Source: Marsupella aquatica (lineage: Eukaryota > Marchantiophyta). Taken from it: a stretch of DNA of 64,000 nucleotides. How positions within the stretch are numbered: the first letter of the stretch is position 1; each line of letters opens with the position of its first letter. The stretch is taken from the NCBI GenBank assembly GCA_973895155.1, contig OZ316893.1:992001-1056000 (forward strand), given 5' to 3'. The translations under genes and the position numbers were made by a program. Under the pieces are notes generated by a model that was not told the origin of the DNA, did not search any database, and saw nothing but the letters and a program-made list of their open reading frames with translations. Shown piece after piece: positions 24,024-34,974 of this stretch.

Positions 24024-27000
24024 ATGACAAGGGAAGCACTTTGGGTGGATGGATGGTCAACTCCAGCATGGGTTAAGGCCAGGGCGAATTTGCATAATCA
24101 TTGCAGATTTCAATCTCATGTTAGTTATTGCACCAGAGATTGGTCTCAAGTCACTGCACAGAGGAATGGCAGTAGGCATATGCATGATGCTGTTACCACG
24201 AGTGAAACAATTTCTGTTTTGAAAGATCGTCTACAACGGGGCGTTACTATAGACTCGTACACATATGTTAAAGCTCTACAAATGTGCTTGCAACAGAAAG
24301 ACTATTCAGCAGCCAAGCAATTTCATGAAGGTATCATCGAGAGTGGAATTGAAAAGAATCCATATGTGGCAACCACGCTCTTGAATGTGTATATCAAATG
24401 CGGAGGCTTGTTGGATGCTCGTAAAATTTTTGATCAACTTCAGAAGAAGAGTGTTATTACTTGGACCAACATGATTGCAGGATATGCTAAGAGTGATCAT
24501 GTTGAATCTGCAATCGAACTTTTCAATCAAATGCGCCAAGAAGGCGTGCAGCCTGATGAGATCACATATCTGAGTATCCTGAAAGGATGTGCCAGCCCAT
24601 CAGCTCTAGCATGCGGAAAAGAAATTCATGAAAGTATTCGACATGCCGGCTTCGCATCGGACGTGCGTGTAGGGACTGCCCTCGTACTGATGTATGGAAA
24701 ATGCGGGTGCATCACCGAGGCAAGGAAAGTTTTTGAAAAGCTGACCAATCGAAATGTTATTACATGGAATGTTATGATTGGAGCATATGCAGAACGCGGT
24801 GATGGTGTGGAAGCATATCGACTGTTTCTTCAAATGAGTCGTGAAGGCTTCGAACCAAATGCCATCACTTATGTCAGCATCCTGAATGCATCTGCAAGTG
24901 CGGGGGCTTTGGAGTGGGTAAAGGAGGTTCATGGCCATGCTAGCACAGCGGGACTGGAGTTGAATTCGCGTGTGGGGAATGCACTCGTTCACATTTATGC
25001 GAAGAGTGGCAGTATAGATGACGCCCGACTGGTGTTTGACAGAATGGAACAACGTGATGTAGTCACATGGACTGTAATGATCGGTGGACTTGCACAGCAT
25101 GGACGTGGACATGAAGCATATCAACTATTTCTCCAAATGAGACGTGCAGGCTTCGAACCAAATGCATTCACTTATGCGAGTATTTTCAATGCATCTACAA
25201 GTGAGGGGGCTTTGGAATGGGTGAAGGACGTTCATGGCCATGCTAGTAAAGCGGGACTGGACTCAGATTTGCGTGTGGGCAATGCACTGGTTCACATATA
25301 TGCCGAGAGTGGCAGTATAGATGACGCCCGACTTGTTTTTGACAGAATGCAGCACCGCGATGTAGTCACGTGGAATGTAATGATTGGTGGACTTGCACAA
25401 CATGGTCATGGTGTGGAAGCATATCGACTGTTTCTCCAAATGAGACGTAAAGGCTTCGAACCCAATGCAATCACTTATGTGAGCATCCTGAATGCATCTG
25501 CAAGTGCGGGGGCTTTGGAATGGGTAAAGGACGTTCATGACCATGCTAGAAAAGCGGGACTGCTGGAGTCAGATTTGCGTGTGGGCAATGCACTGGTTCA
25601 CATGTATGCGGAGAGTGGCAGCATAGATGACGCCCGACTTGTTTTTGATAGAATGGAGAAACGCGATGTAGTCACATGGAATGTAATGATCGGTGGACTT
25701 GCACGACATGGTCATGGTGCGGAAGCATATCAACGGTTTCTTAAAATGAGACGAGACGGCTTCGAACCAAATGCAATCACTTATTTGAGCATCCTGAATG
25801 CATCTGCAAGTGCGGGGGCTTTGGAATGGGTGAAGGACGTTCATGGTCATGCTGGCAAAGCGGGACTGGAGTCAGATTTGCGTGTGCGCAACGCACTGGT
25901 TCACATGTATGCAGAGAGTGGCAGTATAGATGACGCCCGACTTGTTTTTGACAGAATGGAGAAACGCGATGTAGTCACATGGAATGTAATGATTGGTGGA
26001 CTTGCACAACATGGATGTGGACATGAAGCATATCGACTGTTGCTCCAAATGAGACGTGAAGGCTTCGAACCAAATGCAATCACTTATGTGAGCATCCTGA
26101 ATTCATCTGCAAGTGCGGGGGCTTTGGAATGGGTGAAGGAAGTTCAGGGCCATGTTAGCAAAGCGGGACTGGAGTCAGATTTGCGTGTGGGCAATGCTTT
26201 GGTTCACATGTATGCAGAGAGTGGCAGTATCGATGATGCCCGGCTTGTTTTTGACAGAATGGAGAAACGCGATGTAGTCACATGGAATGTAATGATTGGT
26301 GGACTTGCACAACATGGATGTGGGCATGAAGCCCTGACACTCTTCAGAAAAATGAACGCTGACGGTGTGAAGCCCAACGTGTATTCATTCGTGGCAGTGT
26401 TGTCAGCATGTTCTCACGGAGGACTTGTTGATGACGGTCGTAGACTCTTTTCAGCTATGACGCAAGACTATGGCATCGAGCCTGACATTGGGCATTATAA
26501 CTGCATGGTGGATCTTCTTGGGCGGGCTGGACACTTGGAGGAAGCAAAGCTCTTCATTAGGAACATGCCACTTGAACCAATTGCAGGAACTTGGAAAGTC
26601 TTGCTTGGGGCTTGTCGAACTTACTGTAATGTGGAGATGGGCGAACTTGCGGCTAAAGAGCTTTTGAAGTCTGAACCCAATGATGCCTCTACATATGTGC
26701 TCCTCTCCAACATCTATGCTGCAGCTGGTAAGTGGGAGAAGAAGTCATTAGTGCGCACCATGATGCGAAAGAGAGGTGTTCGGAAGGAGCCAGGACGTAG
26801 CTGGATTGAAGTTGATAAGAAGATCAATAAATTTGTTGTAGGGGATAGATCTCACGCAGAAGCGAAGGCGATATATACTGAGCTGAATAAATTGACTGAA
26901 AGACTGAAGGCCGAAGGCTATGTTCCGGATACCCGACTTGTGTTGCATGATATCAACGAGGAGGAGAAAGAACTAGCTCTTTGTGGTCATAGTGAGAAGT

Positions 27001-27197
27001 TGGCTATTACTTACGGACTTATGCACATTCCTCGGGGAAAACCAATTCGAATATGGAAGAATCTTCGGGTGTGTTCAGATTGCCATACCGCAACGAAGTT
27101 TATCTCGAAGGTGACTGGACGCGAGATTGTAGCCAGGGATGCCAATCGCTTTCATCATTTTAAAGATGGCATATGTTCTTGCGGCGATTACTGGTAA
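24024..27197 (+). CDS. PPR protein B, PLS-class with DYW editing domain (1057 aa)
   Basis: Intronless, ATG at 24024 (MTREALWVDGW). Residues 1 to about 80 are a leader, then PLS repeats from SYTYVKALQMC. Five tandem 101/102-aa L-S-P units fill residues 280-785, followed by a 272-residue E/E+/DYW tail with HSE at 989-991, CSDC at 1017-1020 and CGDYW at the end. The tail is the same length as in A and C. The P-motif residue pair 5/35 is Asn/Asn in units 2-5 and Thr/Asn in unit 1; the S motifs have Asn at position 5 and Asp at the end. By the published PPR code this predicts pyrimidine- and U-rich contacts, but that is inference. The frame is fully open and likely functional as an organellar C-to-U editing factor. 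Confidence 0.92.
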   Translation: MTREALWVDGWSTPAWVKARANLHNHCRFQSHVSYCTRDWSQVTAQRNGSRHMHDAVTTSETISVLKDRLQRGVTIDSYTYVKALQMCLQQKDYSAAKQFHEGIIESGIEKNPYVATTLLNVYIKCGGLLDARKIFDQLQKKSVITWTNMIAGYAKSDHVESAIELFNQMRQEGVQPDEITYLSILKGCASPSALACGKEIHESIRHAGFASDVRVGTALVLMYGKCGCITEARKVFEKLTNRNVITWNVMIGAYAERGDGVEAYRLFLQMSREGFEPNAITYVSILNASASAGALEWVKEVHGHASTAGLELNSRVGNALVHIYAKSGSIDDARLVFDRMEQRDVVTWTVMIGGLAQHGRGHEAYQLFLQMRRAGFEPNAFTYASIFNASTSEGALEWVKDVHGHASKAGLDSDLRVGNALVHIYAESGSIDDARLVFDRMQHRDVVTWNVMIGGLAQHGHGVEAYRLFLQMRRKGFEPNAITYVSILNASASAGALEWVKDVHDHARKAGLLESDLRVGNALVHMYAESGSIDDARLVFDRMEKRDVVTWNVMIGGLARHGHGAEAYQRFLKMRRDGFEPNAITYLSILNASASAGALEWVKDVHGHAGKAGLESDLRVRNALVHMYAESGSIDDARLVFDRMEKRDVVTWNVMIGGLAQHGCGHEAYRLLLQMRREGFEPNAITYVSILNSSASAGALEWVKEVQGHVSKAGLESDLRVGNALVHMYAESGSIDDARLVFDRMEKRDVVTWNVMIGGLAQHGCGHEALTLFRKMNADGVKPNVYSFVAVLSACSHGGLVDDGRRLFSAMTQDYGIEPDIGHYNCMVDLLGRAGHLEEAKLFIRNMPLEPIAGTWKVLLGACRTYCNVEMGELAAKELLKSEPNDASTYVLLSNIYAAAGKWEKKSLVRTMMRKRGVRKEPGRSWIEVDKKINKFVVGDRSHAEAKAIYTELNKLTERLKAEGYVPDTRLVLHDINEEEKELALCGHSEKLAITYGLMHIPRGKPIRIWKNLRVCSDCHTATKFISKVTGREIVARDANRFHHFKDGICSCGDYW
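24861..26378 (+). repeat. five tandem PPR (L-S-P) units in gene B
   Basis: Four units of 303 bp and one of 306 bp (unit 3 has an extra Leu codon). The boundaries are exact at the codon level: the first unit begins AITYVSIL and the last ends GVKPN. Long stretches are identical between units in DNA as well as protein. Confidence 0.93.
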
Positions 27198-28370
27198 CGA
27201 GATTGAAAGTCGTGTAAGGAGAACCTGAAATGCAGATTCGAGTAGGGATACATGAGAAGAGAGCTGGCCCCTTTTGGCTAGTGCCTAGTCCTACCCTGCC
27301 AGCAATTTCCTTAGAATGTTGAGAGTGGCAGCAGCCTGCATTTGTGATGAGCTTCCCGTGTGTTATTGTTCCGGTTAGAGAGGTCCCGGAACTGAATTTC
27401 TTCCTAGAACTATGCTAATTTGGTAACTTCGAGATTATAACTTAAATCAAGTTCATGAGACTATTTGAGGTCGATTATTTATATTTCTTACCAATTTATA
27501 TTCAGCTCCCAGAATAGTCGTGGCTATTGAAAGTAGAGCCACAATGGACTGGCATGTGTTGTCCATGGCAATTAGTATGGACTGTGACTGAAAGCTTTAC
27601 ATGCACTTAAGTATGGATGAAACAAAATTAGTTACTGTATTCAATTAGTGTTAACAATTTAGTGGTCAGTGACAGCAAGTACTTAGACTGGATGTCGATT
27701 GGATTTTGCTGAATGCCGTGAGTAATGTATGGGCCCTGTGACTACTTCTGTCGGATGCTACGGGTACTTCAGTTGGACGCTGTGAGTAGTGCCGGTTGTG
27801 TCTCCCAGTGAGTATCCCTGAAAAAGCAATCTGATTGGGGACATTCTGGTGGCTGAATCCAAACTCAAGCTGAATCCAAACTCAAGCTGAATCCAAACTC
27901 ACTCGAGTAAGTAAAAGAGAGATCCAGTACTTCAGCTAACTTAGCACCATAATAGTTCATAAACTTGAACCAAGAACCTTCGTGTTAAACGTAGTTTAAA
28001 GAACAATTCCCTGCCACTTTGCCCATAATTTTTGCTACTAACAATCTGATTCCATTGGAATAGGCTTGGTGGTGGTAGTTTCCTTGAGAAGGAGCCGTGG
28101 AATTGCATCACACACGTCATCAATGTACATATAGTCTCCAGTTATGGCCTAGGCAATATTGAGGTATAAAGGTGGGGCACTTAGATGGGCACACCTAGAC
28201 CAGAATCGTGTCACAGGCATAACTGTTAGCTTGGATGTTTGTTGGAGAAACCAAGACTGTCCGTGCATATATTTGGGCTACTTGAGCGCTTTTCCCAACC
28301 CATTGGTTTGTGAATCGGGTGCAAGATTGGAGGCCAAAACATAAAGGACCAAATCTAGTCCGGGGGTGTC

Positions 28371-28514
28371 AGGTCTTAAGAGGCACATATGAGGGGACTG
28401 GTGTCTCCCCATGGGCTAGGGGCAAGCCCAAGGCATGGGGTCAAGTCTTAAGAAGCACATATGAGGGGATGTGGTGTCTCCCCATGGGCTAGGGGCAAGC
28501 CCAAGGCATGGGGC
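28371..28514. repeat. 72-bp tandem repeat, two copies
   Basis: GTCTTAAGA.GCACATATGAGGGGA..GTGTCTCCCC starts at 28373 and at 28445. The second halves, CCATGGGCTAGGGGCAAGC and onward, are identical. Confidence 0.85.
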
Positions 28515-30090
28515 ACAACGGTGTGCCACCAAAGGAAGAGAACACATGGAAATGACAATATGTTTGCAACAAGTAGTCCGTTGAGAGATGTTTTGAGTTC
28601 ATTGGAAAGCTCTTGAGGTGTACTGCCTCCTCATGATCTCAATTGGCCCTAGGGTAACTCTGGTCTTCAAGGTTTTTCAAGGAAATCAAATCCTCTTGCC
28701 GATCTTGTCAAAATAGTAGCCAAGCCGTGTTTGAGGCCACGTTGTGTTCCCTAGGGGGCTCCATGTAGGGGAAGCCAGGCAAGTAGACTTAGGTGTTAAG
28801 TGCCAAGTTTGTCATGACCCAATGATCCAAGTTGAGTTGGACCGATTAGGAGGGATGCTGGCCCGGATGCTGGGAGACTAGTCCCGATGCATTGGGACAA
28901 GCCCGGGGACAACCTAGTTCCTTGATCCATGGTTCGATGTCTTTTGTACTAGGGTTCCAATTTGGAAATCTTCCAATAACCCTTGTGAAGTGAATAGGTT
29001 ATACTAGAGGCTTAACCTAAGAGTTGTCGGTTGGTTGATTGTTGGAAATTTCTTGGGATGGCCAAATGCGACGGGAGTAGGAGGGCAAAGCTTGGAACCT
29101 GGGCTGGCAGTCCTACTATCACTCCTGCGATTCCAATTGTGGAGCCATGGCAAGAGCAATCCAACCCTGAACCCATTGCCTTGACGTTGGAAACAAAAAG
29201 TAAGAGGGAACCCAAAGGTGAAGGGAAGGATCCAACTACCAAAGCACTGGATGCCTTGGGTGACAACAGGGACAAATCCCAAGATGATGAGGATGTCATC
29301 CCTGCCGTCCGGGAACTAGAGCTCTCAGAGAAAGACGATGACAAGGATGTCATCATGGATAACCTGGAACCTTAGGATGGGGAAGACGAGGGTGATGTTG
29401 AGCCCCCACCAGTCAGGGTACCCTCGCTATGAGAGTGACAAGGGACTCAAGAAAGGAGACCCAAAAAAGAAAGGTGAGTTAAGGAACGCCCAATACTTTT
29501 GGAGACTTATCATCCCCAGACCAACTTTGGTCCTGGCCTCAAACCTTGTGTATTATGAGGGATCCATATTTGAGGTTTCTTTCCTTGGTTCTTATTGTTA
29601 AACTGACAGGCTTAGATAAGCATCATAGTAGCTCAGACACCCATAGTCTTAATTTGTCCAAATGGATGTCTGAGCTAAGAGTTATGCCCTCAACACCATG
29701 ATCTGGTCCAGGCGTCTTGATCTAGACATCCCCATCTCCGCGACTCAATCTTGCCCAGGCCATAACCAGATATCTACATGCCCGTTGAGATTGTGCCTTA
29801 CATGGTTGTGACCAGGCTCATGTAGTGCATGAAGCACTGCTATGTGGTCTGCATTCTCAATACTTTCATTTACAAATGTTTACACATGGTATGATGACAC
29901 TAAATTATGAACACATGCTTCCTCGAACAAACATATGCTTTTGAACTGTCTCAATAGTCTGAATGTAACCTTGCACTCACAATCATACATTGAGCTCTCT
30001 AGGTTTAGTGCATCCCCTGCTTTAGTTTTGAGGCCTGGTTGTGTCAGGAGTATGTGCCTATGCCAAATCTAATGGGCCCTACTTGTCACG

Positions 30091-30245
30091 TTTATGCTCA
30101 TAATAGTCTCCCATCCTTAGCCTGACTCAGAATGGTCATCCGGTAGTGAACCTTAGGGGGACCCGTTTATTATGCTCATAATAGTCTCCCCATCCTTAGC
30201 CGGACTCAGAATGGTCAATCCGATAGTGAACCTTAGGGGGACCCA
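30091..30245. repeat. about 78-bp tandem repeat, two copies
   Basis: TATGCTCATAATAGTCTCC..ACTCAGAATGGTCA..TAGTGAACCTTAGGGGGACCC occurs twice in a row. Confidence 0.85.
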
Positions 30246-30624
30246 TCGCTAGAGTTAGGCAACGTCCATCAGAGCGAATCTGAGTAAGTGTATTCACGTC
30301 CATGACTATAATTACATATTGCATTGCATGGAGCCAATTCAGGAAGAAGTGAGTGGGTGAAGGTAGGATAAGTGGGTGCAGAGGTACAGTCCAACAGATT
30401 TGGCATACAGGCGACCCTGCTACTTCGGGCCGAGCCAGATGTGTGTCAATAGGGCAATTCCTTTTCACAAGTCAGGACCCTGAATGCCCAATTTTTGCAT
30501 GTGAATAGACATGATGACAAAAATCATACATGCTCATATTTTTGAGATACATAATGTCAGATCCTTCTTCCATGGACATAAATTTGGTGGGCCCAGGGAA
30601 AGAGCTTGACCAGCTGCCAATAGC

Positions 30625-30967
30625 GAATTTCATCTTTATGCCCTTGATTTTACCGTCTCCTGTCAGCTAAGTGAGTTCCCTTCCAGTACTATAATCACGG
30701 CAAGGCAGCTGTATGCATATCTCGCGAAGATATTAAGCGAACTTTCTACATATCAAGCCAAGAGCTTCATTTCACGCATCTATGATTTCGACTCTCAAAG
30801 CTTAACTCGCGTAACAATTCTCTTAGGGCTAGTTACAACCCCAAATCGCCGGCTCAAAATTAATGTTACAATATTACAGAAAAGACATCCTCATTGTATC
30901 TGCGCTGCCTGTGAGTACTGCTTTAGCGTCAATTTCCAGCCAGCCCAACACAGCTTTCAATCTGGGT
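30625..30967. repeat. 3' flank of PPR gene C, duplicated at 12565-12958
   Basis: Collinear with the flank of gene A (see that entry). It shows that genes A and C share a duplication that includes 3' DNA. Confidence 0.75.
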
Positions 30968-33900
30968 TCACCAGTAATCACCACAAGAACACACTCCATC
31001 TTTAAAATGGTGGAACCGATTTGCATCCCTCGCAATAATCTCGCGTCCGGTCACCTTAGAGATATACTTGGTTGCTGAGTGGCAATCTGAACACACCCGA
31101 AGGTTCTTACTTATACAAATTGGTCGTCCCCAAGGTAGGTGCATAAGTCCGTAAACAATAGCCAACTTCTCACTATGAGAGCAAAGAGCTAGCTCTTTAT
31201 CCTCCTCACTGATATCATGCAACACAAGCTGGGTATCCGGAATGTAGCCTTCAGCCTTCAGTTTTTCACTCAATTTATTCAGCTCAGTATATATCGCCTC
31301 TGCTTCTGGGTGAGATGTATCCCCCACAACAAATTGATGGACCGTGTTATCAACTTCAATCCAGCTAATCCCTGGCTCCTTCCGAACACCTCTCTCTTGC
31401 ATCATAGTGCGCACAGATGACACCTTCTCCCAATTCCCAGCTGCAGCATAGATATTGGAGAGCAGCACGTATGTAGAGGCCTTACCGGGTTCCAACTTGA
31501 ACAGCTCGTTAGCGGCCAGTTCCCCCAGCTCCACGTTACCGTAAGTTCTACAAGCCCCAAGCAAGGCTGTCCAAGTTACATCATTTGGTTCGATCGGCAT
31601 CTTACTGATGAACTGCTTTGCTTCCTCCAAGTGTCCCGCCCGCCCAAGAATATCCACCATGAGGTTATAGTGCACAACAGTACGCTCGATACCATAGTCT
31701 TGCGTCATAGCTGAAAAGATTCTACGGCCATCATCAACAAGGCCTCCATGAGAACAGGCTGACAACACAGCTATGAATGACGTCTCGATGGGCTTCACAT
31801 GGTTTACATTCATTTGTCTGAAAAGTTCCAGGGCTTCACGCCCATATCCGTGTTGTGCAAGTCCACCGATCATTGTGTTCCATGTGATTACATCGCGCTT
31901 CCCGAGTCTGTCAAAAACTTGTTGGGCGTCATCTATACTGCCACTTTTTGCATACATGTGAACGAGTGCATTGCCTACATGCAAATCCGACTCCAGTCCG
32001 GCTCTGCTAGCGTGGCCATGAACCTCCTTCACCCACTCCAAAGCCCCCGCACTTCCAGGTGCATTCAGAATACTCGCATAAGTGACTGCATTTGGTTCAA
32101 AGCCTTCCCGTCTCATTTGGAGAAACAATCGATATGCTTCATGCCCCAATCCATGTTGTGCAAGTCCTCCTATCATTACATTCCAAGTGACTACATCACG
32201 TTTCTCCATTCTGTCAAAAACCAGTCGGGCATCGTCTATACTGCCACTCTTTGCATACATGTGAACGAGTGCAATGCCCACACGCAAATCCGACTCCAGT
32301 CCGGCTTCGCTAGCATGGCCATGAACCTCCTTCACCCACTCCAAAGCCCCCTCACTTGCAGATGCATTCAGAATACTCGCATAAGTGTATGCATCCGGTT
32401 CGAAGCCTTCCCGTCTCATTTCAAGAAACGTTCGATATGCTTCATGCCCACATCCATGTTGTGCAAGTCCCCCAATCATGGTATTCCATGTGACAACATC
32501 ACGTTTCTCCAGTCTGTCGAAAACCAGTCGGGCATCATCTATACTGCCACTCTTTGTATACATGTGAACGAGTGAACTGCCCACCCGCAAATCCGACTCC
32601 AGTCCAGCTTTGCTAGCGTGGCCATGAACCTCCTTCACCCACTCCAAAGCCCCCATACTTGCAGATGCATTCAGGATGCTCACATAAGTGATTTCATTTG
32701 GTTCGAGGCCTTGGCGTCTCATTTCAACAAACATTCGATATGCTTCATGCCCACGTCCATGTTGTGCAAGTCCTCCTATCATTACATTCCATGTGATTAC
32801 ATCGCGTTTCTCCATTCTGTCGAAAACCAGTCGGGCATCATCTATACTGCCACTCTTTGCATACATGTGAACGAGTGCAATGCCCACACGCAAATCCGAA
32901 TCCCATCCGGCTTTGCTAGCATGGCCATGAACCTCCTTCACCCATTCCAAAGCCCCCGCACTTGCAGATGCATTCAGAATACTCACATAAGTGAATGCAT
33001 CTGGTTCGAAGCCTTCCCGTCTCATTTGGAGAAACACTCGATATGCTTCATGCCCACATCCATGTTGTGCAAGTCCCCCAATCATGGTATTCCAAATGAC
33101 AACATCACGTTTCTCCAGTCTGTCGAAAACCAGTCGGGCATCATCTATACTGCCACTCTTTGCATACATGTGAACGAGTGCAATGCCCACATGCAAATCC
33201 GACTCCAGTCCGGCTTTGCTAGCATGGCCATGAACCTCCTTCACCCATTCCAAAGCCCCCGCACTTGCAGATGCATTCAGAATACTCGCATAAGTGAATG
33301 TGTCTGGTTTGAAGCCTTCCCGTCTCATTTGAAGAAACACTCGATATGCTTCATGCCCACATCCATGTTGGGCAAGTCCCCCAATCATGGTATTCCAGGT
33401 GACAACATCACGTTTCTCCAGTTGGTTGAAAACCAGTCGGGCATCATCTATACTGCCACTCTTTGTATACATGTGAACGAGTGCACTGCCCACACGCAAA
33501 TCCGACTCCAGTCCGGCTTTGCTAGCGTGGCCATGAACCTCCTTTACCCACTCCAAAGCCCCCGTACTTGCAGATGCATTCAGGATGCTCACATAAGTGA
33601 TTTCATTTGGTTCGAAGCCTTGGCGTCTCATTTCAAGAAACATTCGATATGCTTCATGCCCAGATCCATGTTGTGCAAGTCCTCCTATCATTACATTCCA
33701 TGTGACTCTATCGCGTTTCTCCATTCTGTCGAAAACCAGACGGGCATCATCTAGACTGCCACTCTTTGCATACATGTGAACGAGTGCATTGCCCACACGC
33801 AAATTCGACTCGAGTCCGGCTTTGCTAGCGTGGCCATGAACCTTCTTCACCCACTCCAAAGCCCCCGCACTTGCAGATGCATTTAGGATGCTCAGATAAG

Positions 33901-34744
33901 TGATTGCATCTGGTTTGAAGCCTTCCCTTCTCATTTGGACGAATAGTCCATATGCTTCCACACCATCACCACGTTCTGCACATGCTCCAATCACAACATT
34001 CCATGTAATGACATTTCGATTGGTCAACTTTTCAAAAACTTTCCTTGCCTCGGTGATGCACCCACATTTAGAGTACATCAGTACGAGAGCAGTCCCTACA
34101 CGCACGTCCGATTCAAATCCGACCTGTCGAATATGCTCATGAATTTCTTTTCCGCATGCTAGAGCTAATGGGCTGGCACATCCTTTTAGGATGCTCAGAT
34201 ACGTGATCTCATTCGGCTGCACACCTTCTTGGCGCATTAGATTGAAAAGTTCGAGTGCACATTCAGCATGATCACTGCTAGCGTATCCTGCAATCATGCT
34301 GGTCCAAGTAATAACACTCTTCTTCTCAATTTGATCAAAAACTCTACGTGCATCCGATAATCCTCCGCATTTGATATACACATTCAACAGCGTGCTTACC
34401 ACATATGGATTATTATCAATTCCACTCTCGATGATGCAACCATGAATTTGCTTGGCTGCTGAAAGATCTTTCTGATGCAAGAGCATTTGCAGAACTTTAA
34501 CATAGGTGTACGAGTCTATAGCAATGCCTCGTTGTAGACGATCTTTCAAATCAGCAAGTATTTCACTCGTGGTACCAGGAGCATGCATATGCCTACTGCC
34601 GTTCCGTTCTGCGGTGACTTGAGACCAATCTCTCGTGCAATGATCAACATCAGGTTGAACTCTGCATTGAGTAAGCAAATTCGCCCTTGCCTTAACCCGT
34701 GCTGCAGTTGACCATCCATCCACCCAAAGTGCTATACTTGTCAT
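30968..34744 (-). CDS. PPR protein C, PLS-class with DYW editing domain (1258 aa)
   Basis: Intronless, ATG at 34744 (MTSIALWVDGW). The leader and first PLS repeats match gene B; seven tandem 101-aa units occupy residues 280-986; the 272-residue tail carries E/E+ and DYW with HSE at 1190-1192, CSDC at 1218-1221 and CGDYW at the C terminus. At 1258 aa it is unusually long for a DYW protein, and the extra length is wholly due to units. The S-motif residue 5 varies through the array (Asn, Ser, Ile, Ile, Ser, Ile, Asn) while neighbouring residues are almost invariant. No stop or frameshift interrupts the gene. Likely an organellar C-to-U editing factor. Confidence 0.92.
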   Translation of the reverse strand: MTSIALWVDGWSTAARVKARANLLTQCRVQPDVDHCTRDWSQVTAERNGSRHMHAPGTTSEILADLKDRLQRGIAIDSYTYVKVLQMLLHQKDLSAAKQIHGCIIESGIDNNPYVVSTLLNVYIKCGGLSDARRVFDQIEKKSVITWTSMIAGYASSDHAECALELFNLMRQEGVQPNEITYLSILKGCASPLALACGKEIHEHIRQVGFESDVRVGTALVLMYSKCGCITEARKVFEKLTNRNVITWNVVIGACAERGDGVEAYGLFVQMRREGFKPDAITYLSILNASASAGALEWVKKVHGHASKAGLESNLRVGNALVHMYAKSGSLDDARLVFDRMEKRDRVTWNVMIGGLAQHGSGHEAYRMFLEMRRQGFEPNEITYVSILNASASTGALEWVKEVHGHASKAGLESDLRVGSALVHMYTKSGSIDDARLVFNQLEKRDVVTWNTMIGGLAQHGCGHEAYRVFLQMRREGFKPDTFTYASILNASASAGALEWVKEVHGHASKAGLESDLHVGIALVHMYAKSGSIDDARLVFDRLEKRDVVIWNTMIGGLAQHGCGHEAYRVFLQMRREGFEPDAFTYVSILNASASAGALEWVKEVHGHASKAGWDSDLRVGIALVHMYAKSGSIDDARLVFDRMEKRDVITWNVMIGGLAQHGRGHEAYRMFVEMRRQGLEPNEITYVSILNASASMGALEWVKEVHGHASKAGLESDLRVGSSLVHMYTKSGSIDDARLVFDRLEKRDVVTWNTMIGGLAQHGCGHEAYRTFLEMRREGFEPDAYTYASILNASASEGALEWVKEVHGHASEAGLESDLRVGIALVHMYAKSGSIDDARLVFDRMEKRDVVTWNVMIGGLAQHGLGHEAYRLFLQMRREGFEPNAVTYASILNAPGSAGALEWVKEVHGHASRAGLESDLHVGNALVHMYAKSGSIDDAQQVFDRLGKRDVITWNTMIGGLAQHGYGREALELFRQMNVNHVKPIETSFIAVLSACSHGGLVDDGRRIFSAMTQDYGIERTVVHYNLMVDILGRAGHLEEAKQFISKMPIEPNDVTWTALLGACRTYGNVELGELAANELFKLEPGKASTYVLLSNIYAAAGNWEKVSSVRTMMQERGVRKEPGISWIEVDNTVHQFVVGDTSHPEAEAIYTELNKLSEKLKAEGYIPDTQLVLHDISEEDKELALCSHSEKLAIVYGLMHLPWGRPICISKNLRVCSDCHSATKYISKVTGREIIARDANRFHHFKDGVCSCGDYW
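31787..33907 (-). repeat. seven tandem 303-bp PPR (L-S-P) units in gene C
   Basis: Exactly 7 x 303 = 2121 bp. Units 1 and 4 share EAYRMF.EMRRQG, units 2 and 5 share HMYTKSG and NTMIGG, and units 3 and 6 share GIALVHMYAK, so a three-unit block seems to have been duplicated. Such an array is prone to length change and to assembly collapse. Confidence 0.95.
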
Positions 34745-34974
34745 CTTATACTCAGGTGCTCTGCGCTTCCTCTGTCAACCACACTGCCCAGGGTCAGACA
34801 GGGAAAGCCTGACTGATAAAAGAAAAAAGTCCAGGAGATTCCACGAGGTGCAATGAATTTGTACTTATTTCTCTAGGACTATATTTCACAATGATCTTTT
34901 TACAACGAATTGTTCTAAATTGATGACAGACCGGTTACTCTCTCGAGTCCTACGGCTAGCTTGCATGCTTACCT

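Larger units (their letters stand above)
27198..30624. other. intergenic between convergent PPR genes B and C
   Basis: No domain-bearing gene. A hydrophilic acidic frame at about 29058-29375 (MAKCDGSRRAK.., with no upstream support) might be a retroelement gag remnant but has no zinc knuckle. Tandem repeats lie at 28371-28514 and 30091-30245. Confidence 0.45.

Noticed and set aside
29031-29375. 114-codon acidic frame as a gene
   Set aside because: The first codon is TTG, the ATG within it has no support, there is no domain and repeats surround it. At most a retroelement remnant.
31799-33754. Long plus-strand frames (258 and 378 codons) antisense to PPR gene C
   Set aside because: They repeat every 101 codons exactly as the PPR units do, lack a recognisable family and arise because the repeated unit happens to be open on the other strand.
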